Source: Balneolaceae bacterium (GTDB lineage Bacteria > Bacteroidota > Rhodothermia > Balneolales > Balneolaceae). Taken from it: a stretch of 64,000 nucleotides of DNA. The DNA is taken from NCBI GenBank assembly GCA_017643365.1, contig JAEPNO010000002.1:157849-221848 (forward strand), written 5' to 3'. The notes beneath the pieces are model-generated. The model did not search any database, was not told the DNA's origin, and saw nothing but the letters and a program-made list of their open reading frames with translations. Position numbers and translations under genes: made by a program. Every line of letters starts with the position of its first letter. The first letter of the stretch is position 1. Of this stretch, positions 33,059 to 42,935 are shown piece after piece.

Positions 33059-33847
33059 ATGAAATTACTTATCAGTTTTTTAATCGCCTTAATTTCCTTT
33101 TCAGGAAGTACAGAAACTGAATACGAATCCCGCCGTTGGGGACAGGTTGGCCACCGTGCTACCGGATATATCGCCGCAGAGCATTTAACAGATCAGGCTG
33201 CCGCTGAAGTTGCCCGTGTTTTAAATGGAGATTCCATCGCCGAAGTAACTACCTGGATGGATGAAGTTCGCTCTGATCCAAACTTTAGGTTTATGTCGCC
33301 GTGGCACTATTGCACCATTCCCGAAGGCATGACGTACGAAGAAGCCGGAACTCCAGAAGAAGGCGATATCCTTTGGGCTATCGAAAAAATGGTTACCGAG
33401 CTAAAAGCCGGTGGATTATCCCCCGAACAAGAAGCCATCAACCTCAAAGTATTAATTCACTTGGTTGGAGATTTACATCAGCCACTTCATGTTGGCAATG
33501 GCACCGATCGTGGTGGAAACGATGTTCGTGTGCAATGGTTTGGTGAAAATTCGAATCTGCATCGCGTTTGGGATAGCAATATGATCGACAGTCGCCAACA
33601 TACCGGGCGTGAACTTGCCGATTTTTCGGATGATCAACTCACCGACGAACTCATTGCAGAATGGCAAAGTACTTCTTGGTTAGATTGGGCCTACGAATCG
33701 AAGGCGCTTTTGCCACAGGTTTACGATTTTGAAGGTGACCGACTCAGCTATGAATATGGGTTTTTGAATTTTGAAACCGTAGAAAAGCGAATTGTACAAG
33801 CGGGTGTTCGATTAGCAGGATTAATAAACGAAATCTACTCAAACTGA
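33059..33847 (+). CDS. S1/P1-type zinc nuclease, secreted
   Basis: A 262-residue protein with a signal peptide. The S1/P1 fold uses three zinc ions bound by conserved Trp, His and Asp: here WGQVGHRATGYIA near residue 27, PWHYCTIP near 81, LIHLVGDLHQPLHVGN near 131 and HRVWDSNMID near 164. Such enzymes cut single-stranded DNA and RNA and release 5'-nucleotides. The family's Trp is normally the first mature residue; here a few residues (ESRR) precede it. The stop overlaps the start of the next gene by one base. Confidence 0.93.
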   Translation: MKLLISFLIALISFSGSTETEYESRRWGQVGHRATGYIAAEHLTDQAAAEVARVLNGDSIAEVTTWMDEVRSDPNFRFMSPWHYCTIPEGMTYEEAGTPEEGDILWAIEKMVTELKAGGLSPEQEAINLKVLIHLVGDLHQPLHVGNGTDRGGNDVRVQWFGENSNLHRVWDSNMIDSRQHTGRELADFSDDQLTDELIAEWQSTSWLDWAYESKALLPQVYDFEGDRLSYEYGFLNFETVEKRIVQAGVRLAGLINEIYSN

Positions 33848-34731
33848 TGAAAAACAAATTTCTACTTTCCGGCCTTTTAGCCGTTTCCGGCTTTTTAACG
33901 ATCAATTGCGATGCTCAATCAACATGGATTGAAGGACAAGGACCCGATGACATCCTCTTTTCTGTAGATGGCTTTGACGGACCCGAAGCAGTTCGCTATG
34001 ATGCCGATCTCGACGTCTATTTTGTATCGTGCTTTAATGGTCGAACTTCCGGCGACGCCAATGGATATGTATCTAAAGTATCATCTGATGGTGAAATCGT
34101 AGAATTGCAATTTATGACCGGCACCGACGATTTTCCTTTTGATGCCGGGCGTGGCATGTTCATCACAGGCGACACTCTATGGGTTGCCGATCATTCGGGC
34201 ATTCATTATTTCGATAAGAATTCAGGTTCTCATCTTGGGTTTGTTGACTTTTCAGCTGAAAACCTAGGTTTTTTAAACGACATTGCCGCAGATCAATCCG
34301 GCAATCTACATGTTACCGATACTGGTACCAGAAAAGTATATCGCTTCGATGCAGAAGGCTATGAATTATTAATCGAAGATCTGCCGATCATGCCAAATGG
34401 CATCACGTTGTTGCCGAATGGAAACCTGGCTTTAGCACCTTGGCAGGAAGGTCCGAATATCTATCAGGTAAATCCAAGTACCGGCGAATTACAAGTTTTT
34501 GGTACGGTAAACGGCTCCGATAACTACGACGGAATCGAGTTTTATGATGGAGCGTTGATCACATCCACCCAACAAGATTCTAGTTTACACATTATGCTAA
34601 ATGGCGAGGATGAGTTGTTCATCAAAGTTTCTGGTCGCCCTGCTGATATTGCCATAAATACCAATGAAAGTGTAGTTGCTGTTCCTTATGTTGCGTTGAA
34701 CAAAGTTGATTTTTGGAAACTTAAGCAATAA
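33847..34731 (+). CDS. Secreted beta-propeller protein, SMP-30/gluconolactonase-like
   Basis: A 294-residue protein with a signal peptide (about 1-23, ending DAQS). The mature part is a six-bladed propeller in style, with repeated blades such as LNDIAADQSGNLHVTDTGT, PNGITLLPNGNLALAP and EGPNIYQVNPSTGEL. SMP-30-like proteins hydrolyse lactones or bind sugars using a bound metal; no catalytic claim is made here. It overlaps neighbours by one base on both sides, so it forms a tight operon with the S1/P1 nuclease and the oxidoreductase. Confidence 0.75.
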   Translation: MKNKFLLSGLLAVSGFLTINCDAQSTWIEGQGPDDILFSVDGFDGPEAVRYDADLDVYFVSCFNGRTSGDANGYVSKVSSDGEIVELQFMTGTDDFPFDAGRGMFITGDTLWVADHSGIHYFDKNSGSHLGFVDFSAENLGFLNDIAADQSGNLHVTDTGTRKVYRFDAEGYELLIEDLPIMPNGITLLPNGNLALAPWQEGPNIYQVNPSTGELQVFGTVNGSDNYDGIEFYDGALITSTQQDSSLHIMLNGEDELFIKVSGRPADIAINTNESVVAVPYVALNKVDFWKLKQ

Positions 34732-35702
34732 TGGAACATCTAAACTGGGGCATACTTAGCACGGCTAAAATTGGTGTTAAGAATGTGATCCCGGCTATTC
34801 AACGTACTAATGGAAATCGTGTAATAGCTATCTCTTCACGATCTGCTGAGAATGCACAAAAAGTTGCATCTGAGTTAGGGATCGACAAAGCGTACAGTAA
34901 TTACGATGAGCTTCTCAAAGACCCCGAGATAGATGTAATTTACAATCCCCTGCCTAATCATTTGCATGTTGAATACACAATAAAAGCTCTACGAGCGGGA
35001 AAACATGTATTGTGTGAGAAGCCCATTGCTGTTAATCATCAAGATGCTTTAGAATTAGAAAAGGTTGTAAGCAACCATCCGCATTTAAAAGTGATGGAAG
35101 CTTTTATGTATCGTTTTCATCCGCAGTGGAAGTTCATTCGAAACATCATTGATTCAGGTGAAATTGGCGAAATCAGGCACGCACATTCTACTTTCACTTA
35201 CTTTAATAACCAACCTGATAATATTAAAAATCAGGCGGATCTCGGCGGAGGAAGCTTGCTAGATATTGGATGCTACTGTGTGAATTTCTCTCGATGGGTT
35301 TTCCAACAAGAACCTATCGAAGTACAATCAATGATGAATTTTGATCCGGTTTTTAATACCGATCGATTTACCTCAGCGCTCTTAACTTTTGACGGTGGCT
35401 CTGCCAGTTTTCTATGCGGGATGCAAATTCATCAAGATCAACGAGCTCAGATTTACGGCTCAAGTGGTAAAATAGAAATTAGCATTCCCTTTAATGCTGC
35501 AGATGAAATTCAGCGCAAAGTCTCCATCACCAAAAATGGCGAGACCGAGACGCATTTCTTTGAGCCGTGCAATCAATACGATCTTCAGGTGGAAGCTTTC
35601 TCAGCTTCCATACGAGAAAACAAACCCGTTCCTATCCCTTTATCTGATGCTACAGCCAATATGGATGTGATCACTCAGATATTTACTAATCATTTAACAT
35701 AA
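34731..35702 (+). CDS. Gfo/Idh/MocA family oxidoreductase
   Basis: A 323-residue NAD(P)-dependent dehydrogenase. The N-terminal Rossmann part has WGILSTAKIGVKNVIPAI; the substrate-side motif is VLCEKPIAVNH with the catalytic Lys near residue 98. YRFHPQWKFIRNII and GGGSLLDIGCYCVNF place it in the branch acting on sugars or trans-dihydrodiols. The substrate is not determined. It is the third gene of the nuclease-propeller-oxidoreductase set and stops five bases before the terC gene. Confidence 0.92.
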   Translation: MEHLNWGILSTAKIGVKNVIPAIQRTNGNRVIAISSRSAENAQKVASELGIDKAYSNYDELLKDPEIDVIYNPLPNHLHVEYTIKALRAGKHVLCEKPIAVNHQDALELEKVVSNHPHLKVMEAFMYRFHPQWKFIRNIIDSGEIGEIRHAHSTFTYFNNQPDNIKNQADLGGGSLLDIGCYCVNFSRWVFQQEPIEVQSMMNFDPVFNTDRFTSALLTFDGGSASFLCGMQIHQDQRAQIYGSSGKIEISIPFNAADEIQRKVSITKNGETETHFFEPCNQYDLQVEAFSASIRENKPVPIPLSDATANMDVITQIFTNHLT

Positions 35703-35707
35703 CTCTC

Positions 35708-36412
35708 ATGGCCGATCTCATCGGTATTTTTGCACTATTAATTGGCCTCGAACTCGTTCTTGGGGTCGACAATATTTTGGTAATCACCATTTTGGTGAAT
35801 CGCTTACCAGATGAGCAACAAAACAAAGCTCGAGTTCTGGGGCTAGCGTTGGCGATGGTAGCCCGTATCTTATTATTATTTTTGCTTCTAAAACTTACCG
35901 GATTAACTCAGGCCGTTCTTTTCGGGTTAAGCGTGCGTGATATAATTCTTATCGTAGGTGGATTATTTCTTATCTACAAAGCCGTAAAGGAGATACATCA
36001 TGTTGTTGAGCTAAAAGACGAAGACGATGCTCGTCATCCCAATAAACACACCTTTAAAAGTGTAATTACTCAAATCGTATTATTAGACATCGTGTTTTCT
36101 GTGGATTCGGTGATAACCGCGATTGGCCTTACGGAACAAGTTTGGGTAATCGTTTCTGCAGTAATTTTATCGTTTTCGGTTTTGCTGATATTTGCGCGAC
36201 CTATTGGGGATTTCATTGTTCAAAACCCGGCATTAAAAATATTGGCGCTTTCTTTCTTAATAAGTATTGGTATTACCATTTTTATGGAAGGCTTTCACAA
36301 AGAAGTGCCAAAAGCTTATATCTATTTACCAATGGGCTTTGCACTAGCTGTAGAGTTACTGCAAATGCGATATTCGCGAAATAAAGCTGAAAAATCTGAG
36401 AAGAATTCTTAA
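35708..36412 (+). CDS. TerC family integral membrane protein
   Basis: A 234-residue inner-membrane protein with about seven helices. The family signature is clear in LELVLGVDNILVITIL near the N-terminus and in VLLDIVFSVDSVITAIG near 127, whose Asp pairs line the predicted metal site. TerC proteins handle manganese or other metals and support metalation of exported proteins. It is closely spaced after the oxidoreductase. Confidence 0.92.
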   Translation: MADLIGIFALLIGLELVLGVDNILVITILVNRLPDEQQNKARVLGLALAMVARILLLFLLLKLTGLTQAVLFGLSVRDIILIVGGLFLIYKAVKEIHHVVELKDEDDARHPNKHTFKSVITQIVLLDIVFSVDSVITAIGLTEQVWVIVSAVILSFSVLLIFARPIGDFIVQNPALKILALSFLISIGITIFMEGFHKEVPKAYIYLPMGFALAVELLQMRYSRNKAEKSEKNS

Positions 36413-36523
36413 CCGAAACATCTTTTTAACTTACTTGAGAATGAATGATGAAGTGCATTACTCAGTTTCAATTGAAAATTCGTACTTTTAACCATCATTG
36501 ATTAACCAGTTTAACACAGATCT

Positions 36524-37627
36524 ATGCCTTCTCTGGTAACTTTTAACAACAAGATTGATAAAGAATTCAGCAAAGCGGTTAAGAAGAGAGTAAATGCCTA
36601 TTTCGAAGAAAAGGGCATTTCTAAACACGCTAATGCTGCCATGGTTTTTAAAACGATTGCCATTTTATCTTTGTATTGGGTGCCCTTCGTACTCATACTT
36701 ACTGCAGGTTTCTCGGTTGAAATTATGTGGCTGCTTTGCTTTATAATGGGAATTGGGATGGCAGGTATTGGCTTCTCGGTAACTCACGATGCTTTACATG
36801 GGGCTTATTCGGCCAACCCAACAGTGAATAACATCCTTGGTACGATGTTCGATTTAGTAGGTGCAAACGGCTACATCTGGAAAATCACACATAACATCAT
36901 TCATCACACGTATACTAACATTCATGGCCATGATGAAGACTTAGAAGTTGCTGAGTTTATCCGTTTATCCCCTCACACCGAGTACAAACCGGTTCACAAA
37001 TTTCAGCACTTTTTAGCATTTCCGGCCTATAGCTTTGCCACCATTTTTTGGGTTTTTGTTAAAGATTACTGGTATTTCTTTAAATCACCCTTAGGACCAT
37101 ACGAGAATAAAAATCACCCTACCAAAGAGTGGGTTAAGTTAATCATCACTAAAATTGTAGTGTACACGTTAACTATTGTACTGCCTTTAACCTTACTAGA
37201 CATTACTTGGTGGCAATATTTAATTGGCTTTTTCTCTGTTCACCTAACAGCAGGGTTAATTCTCGGGATCATCTTTCAGTTAGCGCATGTAGTTGAAACT
37301 ACCACACATCCGTTACCCAACGAGCAGAATATGATTGAAAATCATTGGGTAATCCACGAAATGCTTACTACCAACAACTTTGCTAGAAAGAACAAACTGC
37401 TCTGCTGGTATGTTGGTGGATTGAATTTCCAGATTGAGCATCACTTATTCCCAAAAGTATGTAGCATTCATTATCCGGCGATCAGCCCAATTGTTGAAGA
37501 AACTGCCAAAGAGTTTGGGATTCCTTATAACTGCCACGAAACTTTCCTTGAGGCTGTCGCATCTCACTATCGCACTCTGAAAAAATTTGGCGATAAAGAC
37601 TTCACTTGGTCGCCAGCTACAGCCTAA
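36524..37627 (+). CDS. Membrane fatty acid desaturase
   Basis: A 367-residue diiron desaturase of the inner membrane. All three His boxes are present: HDALHGAYS near residue 88, HNIIHHTYTN near 126 and QIEHHLFP near 306, the last in the QxxHH form typical of acyl-CoA and front-end acyl-lipid desaturases. Hydrophobic helices flank the boxes as expected. It introduces a double bond into membrane acyl chains, probably for fluidity control. A strong intrinsic terminator follows. Position specificity cannot be read from the sequence. Confidence 0.92.
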   Translation: MPSLVTFNNKIDKEFSKAVKKRVNAYFEEKGISKHANAAMVFKTIAILSLYWVPFVLILTAGFSVEIMWLLCFIMGIGMAGIGFSVTHDALHGAYSANPTVNNILGTMFDLVGANGYIWKITHNIIHHTYTNIHGHDEDLEVAEFIRLSPHTEYKPVHKFQHFLAFPAYSFATIFWVFVKDYWYFFKSPLGPYENKNHPTKEWVKLIITKIVVYTLTIVLPLTLLDITWWQYLIGFFSVHLTAGLILGIIFQLAHVVETTTHPLPNEQNMIENHWVIHEMLTTNNFARKNKLLCWYVGGLNFQIEHHLFPKVCSIHYPAISPIVEETAKEFGIPYNCHETFLEAVASHYRTLKKFGDKDFTWSPATA

Positions 37628-37644
37628 TTACATTAAGTTGTTCT

Positions 37645-37673
37645 AAAGCTCATCATAGATGAGCTTTTTTTTT
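37645..37673 (+). terminator. Intrinsic terminator of the desaturase gene
   Basis: AAAGCTCATC (37645-37654) and GATGAGCTTT (37658-37667) form a perfect ten-base stem with an ATA loop, followed by a run of T. It begins 17 bases after the desaturase stop. An ATG at 37659 lies in the second arm and is not the start of the following kinase. Confidence 0.9.
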
Positions 37674-37718
37674 ATACAATTATCTACATTCCCACTCAAT
37701 CAAGTATATTCTCTGTTT

Positions 37719-40070
37719 ATGCGACAGTTTTTCGGGTATTTTATTTTTTTTGCAGCAATCAGTGTTTCAGCTGTTGCACAGCCCATAGCTATACGTGGTG
37801 TTTTGGATTTACGCGATTTAAAATTCGACAATCGAACCGAAATAGAGTTAAATGGCGAATGGCAATTTTTTTGGGAAATTCTAGAACGTTCTGGTAATCG
37901 ATTGCGGGAACTACCCCGATTAGTTGAAATCCCACACCTTTGGGATACTGATGTAACTCTCGGCTCAACCGGTTATGGCACCTACAAATTGCAAATTCTC
38001 TTGCCTCGTAACCGACCAGATTTAGCCATAACACTACCGCAGTTATATACAGCTTCGAATGTATATGTAAACGGACAACTTATTGCCTCAAGTGGAACCG
38101 TTGGTACAAATGAAGAATCACATAAACCAAATTGGGCTCCGAGTACAGTACCTTTAAATATCCCTTCCACAATCGATAATATTGAGTTGATTATTCAAAT
38201 CTCAAATTATTCGCACAGTAAGGGTGGCATCAGAGAAGCCATAACTATTGGTTCAAAATCATTTCTTATCAATAAGCGAGAACGTGCACTTGCTTATCAG
38301 TTTCTGGTATTTGGCGCCTTTATAACCGGTGGATTCTTCTTTTTGGCGCTGTTTTACTTGGGAAAATCAGAGAAAGCGATACTGTATTTTGCTGTCTTTT
38401 GCCTCTGCTATAGCTTGCGAATAATTACAACTGAGTTATATCCCATCCTAATAATTAGCACTTCGCTTCCATTTTGGTTTACTGTTCGGCTAGAGTTCTT
38501 ATCGTTTTATTCTTCGGCAATTTTCTTCGGTTTATATATTCGAAATCTGTTCCCTACCGAAGTAACCAAAGACTATGTACGTGCTTTTACTATCATTCTT
38601 GTGATATTCTCGATCACTACCATCGTACTTCCGGCTACTATATTTACTGCCTTTATTGATTACTTCTTTGGTGTGATTGTAATCTACTCGATGTTTTTAG
38701 GCTACTCTAGTTTTAAAGCTATTACAAATTCACGCTCGGGTGCAGTTTTCACATTTATTGGCTTACTCGTGTTAGCATTTATTGTCGCCATCGATATACT
38801 AACCTTCTACGATGTTTTATCAGTTAACACCATTGTTCTTTTACTCTGTTATTTAGCATTTATAGGCTTCCAATCGCTTACAATTTCTAATCGATTTGTT
38901 TACCGATTTAACAAGGCTAAGGAAAAAGCTGAATCAGCAAGTGTTGCTAAAACTCACTTCTTATCTACCATGGGGCACGAGCTACGAACTCCATTAAATG
39001 CTGTTATCGGTTTGTCGGAATTATTGCTCGATAGTAAATCGGAAAAAGAGAAAACTCAGTTTGCTCGCACCATTAAACGAAGCGGTGAGAACCTATTAGG
39101 TATTATCAATAACATTCTTGATTTCACAAAAATAGAGTCAGACGAGGTAAAATTTGATTATCAACCTACAAACATTCCAATGCTCCTGGCTGACACTATT
39201 AAAATGCTAGGATCATTAGTTGACGCCCAGAAGGTTAACCTAAGCTTTCGTTTTGATGACTCTTTGGGTAACTACTTAGTGGTTGATCCTGCTCGTTTAC
39301 AGCAAATCATTATCAATTTGGTGGGTAATGCCATCAAATTTACCGAAGAAGGTGAGATTTCAGTACAAGTAACTACTACCGAATCGATCTCAGAAAAAGA
39401 TCAAATTTTATTCATCGTAAAAGATTCAGGTATTGGTATTCCCGAGGAGAAAATGAGTCTATTATTTGATCGATTCTCTCAAATCGACAATGCAAGATCT
39501 CGAAAATATCAAGGCACCGGCCTAGGCCTAGCAATTAGTAAGCGCCTGATTGAAGCTATGGGCGGTCGAATTTGGGTGCAAAGTAAAACAGATATCGGCA
39601 CAACATTCTATTTTACGCTAACCGCACGTGCTGCAAGCAAGTTCGAAATTAGTAAAATAGAAACTGAACGTAATCACGACAATGTTGCGTTATCGAAAGA
39701 ACTTGAAATACTGGTTGTAGAAGACAATCTTATCAACCAAAAAGTAGTAATTAAGGTATTAGAACGTCTGGGTTTTGAAGCCGATATTGCTGTGAATGGA
39801 TTCGATGCTATCCAGAAAGTGAAAGAAAAAGCTTATGACCTTATTTTCATGGATATGGAAATGCCTGAGATGGATGGAATTGAAGCAACGTATAGAATAA
39901 AAATGTTACCGGATTTACAAAAAAGCCCTTTAATAGTTGCTATGACTGCCAACGCAACCACCGAAGATAAAGCACGTTGTTTTGAAGCCGGAATGAAAGA
40001 TTTTATCGCGAAACCCATCACGCTGCAAACTACTGAAAATGTATTGCTTAAATGGTTTTCCAACAAATAG
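37719..40070 (+). CDS. 7TMR-DISM hybrid sensor histidine kinase (first of a tandem pair)
   Basis: The open frame begins at 37659 inside the terminator, but the signal peptide starts at the ATG at 37719 (MRQFFGYFIFF), giving 783 residues. Order: signal peptide, a carbohydrate-binding-like periplasmic 7TMR-DISMED domain with ELNGEWQFFWE, seven transmembrane helices, a coiled linker, HisKA with [18 protein letters not shown], HATPase with NLVGNAIKFTE and YQGTGLGLAIS, and one C-terminal receiver with VVEDNLINQ and [13 protein letters not shown]. It probably senses a periplasmic solute, perhaps a sugar or glycan. The stop is six bases before the second kinase. Confidence 0.93.
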   Translation: MRQFFGYFIFFAAISVSAVAQPIAIRGVLDLRDLKFDNRTEIELNGEWQFFWEILERSGNRLRELPRLVEIPHLWDTDVTLGSTGYGTYKLQILLPRNRPDLAITLPQLYTASNVYVNGQLIASSGTVGTNEESHKPNWAPSTVPLNIPSTIDNIELIIQISNYSHSKGGIREAITIGSKSFLINKRERALAYQFLVFGAFITGGFFFLALFYLGKSEKAILYFAVFCLCYSLRIITTELYPILIISTSLPFWFTVRLEFLSFYSSAIFFGLYIRNLFPTEVTKDYVRAFTIILVIFSITTIVLPATIFTAFIDYFFGVIVIYSMFLGYSSFKAITNSRSGAVFTFIGLLVLAFIVAIDILTFYDVLSVNTIVLLLCYLAFIGFQSLTISNRFVYRFNKAKEKAESASVAKTHFLSTMGHELRTPLNAVIGLSELLLDSKSEKEKTQFARTIKRSGENLLGIINNILDFTKIESDEVKFDYQPTNIPMLLADTIKMLGSLVDAQKVNLSFRFDDSLGNYLVVDPARLQQIIINLVGNAIKFTEEGEISVQVTTTESISEKDQILFIVKDSGIGIPEEKMSLLFDRFSQIDNARSRKYQGTGLGLAISKRLIEAMGGRIWVQSKTDIGTTFYFTLTARAASKFEISKIETERNHDNVALSKELEILVVEDNLINQKVVIKVLERLGFEADIAVNGFDAIQKVKEKAYDLIFMDMEMPEMDGIEATYRIKMLPDLQKSPLIVAMTANATTEDKARCFEAGMKDFIAKPITLQTTENVLLKWFSNK

Positions 40071-40076
40071 GTTCAT

Positions 40077-42869
40077 TTGAAATGGTTTTTCCTTCATAGC
40101 TGTAATCTCGGTAGATATGCTAAACTGCTGATACTTTTGATATGTGTTGTAGTGCCATCTTTTCAGGCTTCTGCTCAGCATACTTCAATTCCTGTTTATG
40201 ATTTACGCTCTCACAATTTTGAAGAAAATCCTATTGTAGATATTGACACTTCTTGGGCATTTTATTGGAAAACTCTACTTAAATCTGCTCAACTTAATAC
40301 AACCCAACCCGATACCCTTCTTCCTTTTACAACAAATTGGGCAACTTTACCCGAACTAGACCCAAATGGCTACGCAACCTATGCAATAACCATTTTATTA
40401 CCCGATAAACATCCATCTCTGGCATTAGATATCCCCGACTTTTACAGTGCTTACCATCTGTATGTTAGTGATTCATTATTTGCTGAAAACGGCAAAGTGG
40501 CAAACACGAAAGAAGAGTACGAACCAAAATGGCTGCCACTTACAAAATCACTTTCTCAATTCAGGTCCGATTCACTAACCTTAGTACTGCAGGTTGCCAA
40601 TTTCCATCACAGTAAAGGCGGTGCGTATTTACCAATAAAAATCGGCGATTCTGATATTCTTTACCGCGATCGATTTGTGAGCTATGGGTATACGTTTATA
40701 ATTACGGGTGTGCTATTAATGGCTGGGCTGTTTTTTCTGGGTGTGTATTTATTTGGGCGCCGTGAGACTTCTATCCTCTATTTTGCTGCCTTTTGTTTAG
40801 TATATAGTTACCGGATAATAGGTTTTGGCAGCTATGCCTTCCACATGCTATTCCCTGAAATCCCATGGATTGTAACTCTTCGAATTGAGTATACAACGCT
40901 CTTTCTATCTGGCTTACTTTTTGGCTTGTATACACTGTATCTCTACCCTAGAGAGACTTCAAAACCGATGATTTATGTGCTGAGCGCAATCTCTGTTTTA
41001 TTCACTTTAGAGTCCTTGTTTTTACCCCCATCCGTTTTTACACAACTTGTTATCCCGTACTTCATACTGTTAATTTTCTACCTTGGGTTGGCCTTTTATG
41101 TGTACATATTGGCAGTAATTAATAAACGCCCCGGAGCGATTTATTCGCTGATTAGTTCCGGTGCCATTTTTGTAGTTTTTGGATACGAAATTTTTGTTTA
41201 CCTGGGAATTTTCGAGACCTCATTATTCCTAAACTTTGCCGGATACCTCTTCTTCTTTTTCTTTCAATCTCTGGTTCACTCTTTCCGATACTCAAAAGCA
41301 ATGCGCAAGGCTCTACACCGAGCAGAAGACTCATCCAGGGCCAAATCGCAATTCCTGTCTACAATGAGTCATGAAATCCGTACTCCTTTAAATGCAGTTA
41401 TTGGCTTATCCGGACTGTTAGTTGACAGTAAACTTAATCCAAGGCAACTCGAGTTTGCCGGTACTATTAAGAAAAGCGGTGAAAATCTGCTGGGTATCAT
41501 CAACAATATTCTGGATTTCTCTAAAATTGAATCCGGTAAATTAGAGATAGAAGAAGCTGAATTTAATCTCTTTGAGGTGATAGAAAATGTGCTTGATGTG
41601 GTATCATCTTCAACTAAAAATCCAAACATTGAGTTGCTTTATTCGGTTACCGACGACATCCCTAAATTTATAACAGGCGATGCCACACGCCTACAACAGG
41701 TGTTAACCAATTTATTAGCCAACGCTACTAAATTCACCGAAAAAGGCGAAATTATACTCTCTGTTGATACAGAGCGCTTATTCTCGGAATCGATTGTGTT
41801 ACGATTTGAAGTTAAGGATACCGGTATTGGTATCAGCGAGGATAAATTGCATCGATTATTTCAATCATTTACACAAGTTGATGCTTCCTCAACCAGAAAA
41901 TATGGAGGCACCGGGCTCGGTTTAGTCATCAGCAAGCGTTTAGTTGAAGCTATGGGTGGCTCAATTTGGGTTGAGAGTGATGAAGGCCATGGAACCAGCT
42001 TTTTCTTCACTATTCCGGTAGGTATAAGCCAACGTGAGGATGACTTCAAGACTCCATCCGTACTTGAAAACAAAAAAGTGTTTTTACTAGATGATAATGA
42101 AACCAACCTGCGCATACTTCAGCATCAATTAAAAAAGGCAAACCTTAAAGTAAGTACCTACAACAACCCACATATGTTGTTAGCCACTATTAATGAGTTG
42201 GGCGACTTTGATTTTGGAATTCTTGATATGCAGATGCCCGAAATTGATGGTGTAACAGTAGCCAAAAATATCAGAGCAAAATACTCTAGCAACGACTTAC
42301 CCCTCGTGCTACTCAGTTCTATTCACGAACTGGGCAATCATCAGGATAAAGCCCTTTTTGAGCTATTTTTAAAGAAACCCATACATCAAACGCGTTTTTT
42401 AAACAATATAGAACGCCTATTTACGACCGACTTTACTCCATCACCGGCAAGTTCTAATATCGAAAACGACAAAAAGCTGTTCCAAACTGATTTTAACGTG
42501 TTGATAGTTGAGGATAACATCGTAAATCAAAAAGTAGCACTGCGTATTCTTGAGCGAATGGGAATTAACGCTGATGTTTGTGATAATGGAAAAGCAGGTG
42601 TTGAGGCTGTTCAATCAAAAGCCTACGATCTTATTTTTATGGACATGGAAATGCCGGTTATGGATGGTTTAGAAGCAACCAGGATAATTAAAGAGAAACG
42701 ACACCCACGTAATGAGGCTCCCATTATTGTTGCTATGACTGCAAACGCCTTGCAAGAAGATCGCGAACGTTGTTTTGAAGCCGGTATGGACGATTTTGTT
42801 GCCAAGCCAATCTCACTGGAAATAACTCGTAAAATTTTAATAAAATGGCTCGCCGACGAGCTTCATTAA
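40077..42869 (+). CDS. 7TMR-DISM hybrid sensor histidine kinase with two receivers (second of a tandem pair)
   Basis: A 930-residue paralogue of the preceding kinase with the same layout plus an additional receiver. After the periplasmic domain ([15 protein letters not shown]) and seven helices come His[20 protein letters not shown], HATPase with YGGTGLGL, then two receivers. Receiver one has LLDDNETN and [12 protein letters not shown] and a LKKPI lysine, so it appears functional. Receiver two has IVEDNIVNQ and [13 protein letters not shown]. The start is TTG at 40077, the only usable one before the signal peptide. It is probably translated with the gene in front. Confidence 0.92.
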   Translation: MKWFFLHSCNLGRYAKLLILLICVVVPSFQASAQHTSIPVYDLRSHNFEENPIVDIDTSWAFYWKTLLKSAQLNTTQPDTLLPFTTNWATLPELDPNGYATYAITILLPDKHPSLALDIPDFYSAYHLYVSDSLFAENGKVANTKEEYEPKWLPLTKSLSQFRSDSLTLVLQVANFHHSKGGAYLPIKIGDSDILYRDRFVSYGYTFIITGVLLMAGLFFLGVYLFGRRETSILYFAAFCLVYSYRIIGFGSYAFHMLFPEIPWIVTLRIEYTTLFLSGLLFGLYTLYLYPRETSKPMIYVLSAISVLFTLESLFLPPSVFTQLVIPYFILLIFYLGLAFYVYILAVINKRPGAIYSLISSGAIFVVFGYEIFVYLGIFETSLFLNFAGYLFFFFFQSLVHSFRYSKAMRKALHRAEDSSRAKSQFLSTMSHEIRTPLNAVIGLSGLLVDSKLNPRQLEFAGTIKKSGENLLGIINNILDFSKIESGKLEIEEAEFNLFEVIENVLDVVSSSTKNPNIELLYSVTDDIPKFITGDATRLQQVLTNLLANATKFTEKGEIILSVDTERLFSESIVLRFEVKDTGIGISEDKLHRLFQSFTQVDASSTRKYGGTGLGLVISKRLVEAMGGSIWVESDEGHGTSFFFTIPVGISQREDDFKTPSVLENKKVFLLDDNETNLRILQHQLKKANLKVSTYNNPHMLLATINELGDFDFGILDMQMPEIDGVTVAKNIRAKYSSNDLPLVLLSSIHELGNHQDKALFELFLKKPIHQTRFLNNIERLFTTDFTPSPASSNIENDKKLFQTDFNVLIVEDNIVNQKVALRILERMGINADVCDNGKAGVEAVQSKAYDLIFMDMEMPVMDGLEATRIIKEKRHPRNEAPIIVAMTANALQEDRERCFEAGMDDFVAKPISLEITRKILIKWLADELH

Positions 42870-42935
42870 TAGCTTTTTACTACTCGAAGTCTGCACATCT
42901 ATTATAATAAGTGAAATCGCTATACAGAATTTCAC

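Noticed and set aside
37659-37718. Upstream start for the first 7TMR-DISM kinase
   Set aside because: This ATG is in the second arm of the desaturase terminator; the signal peptide begins at 37719.
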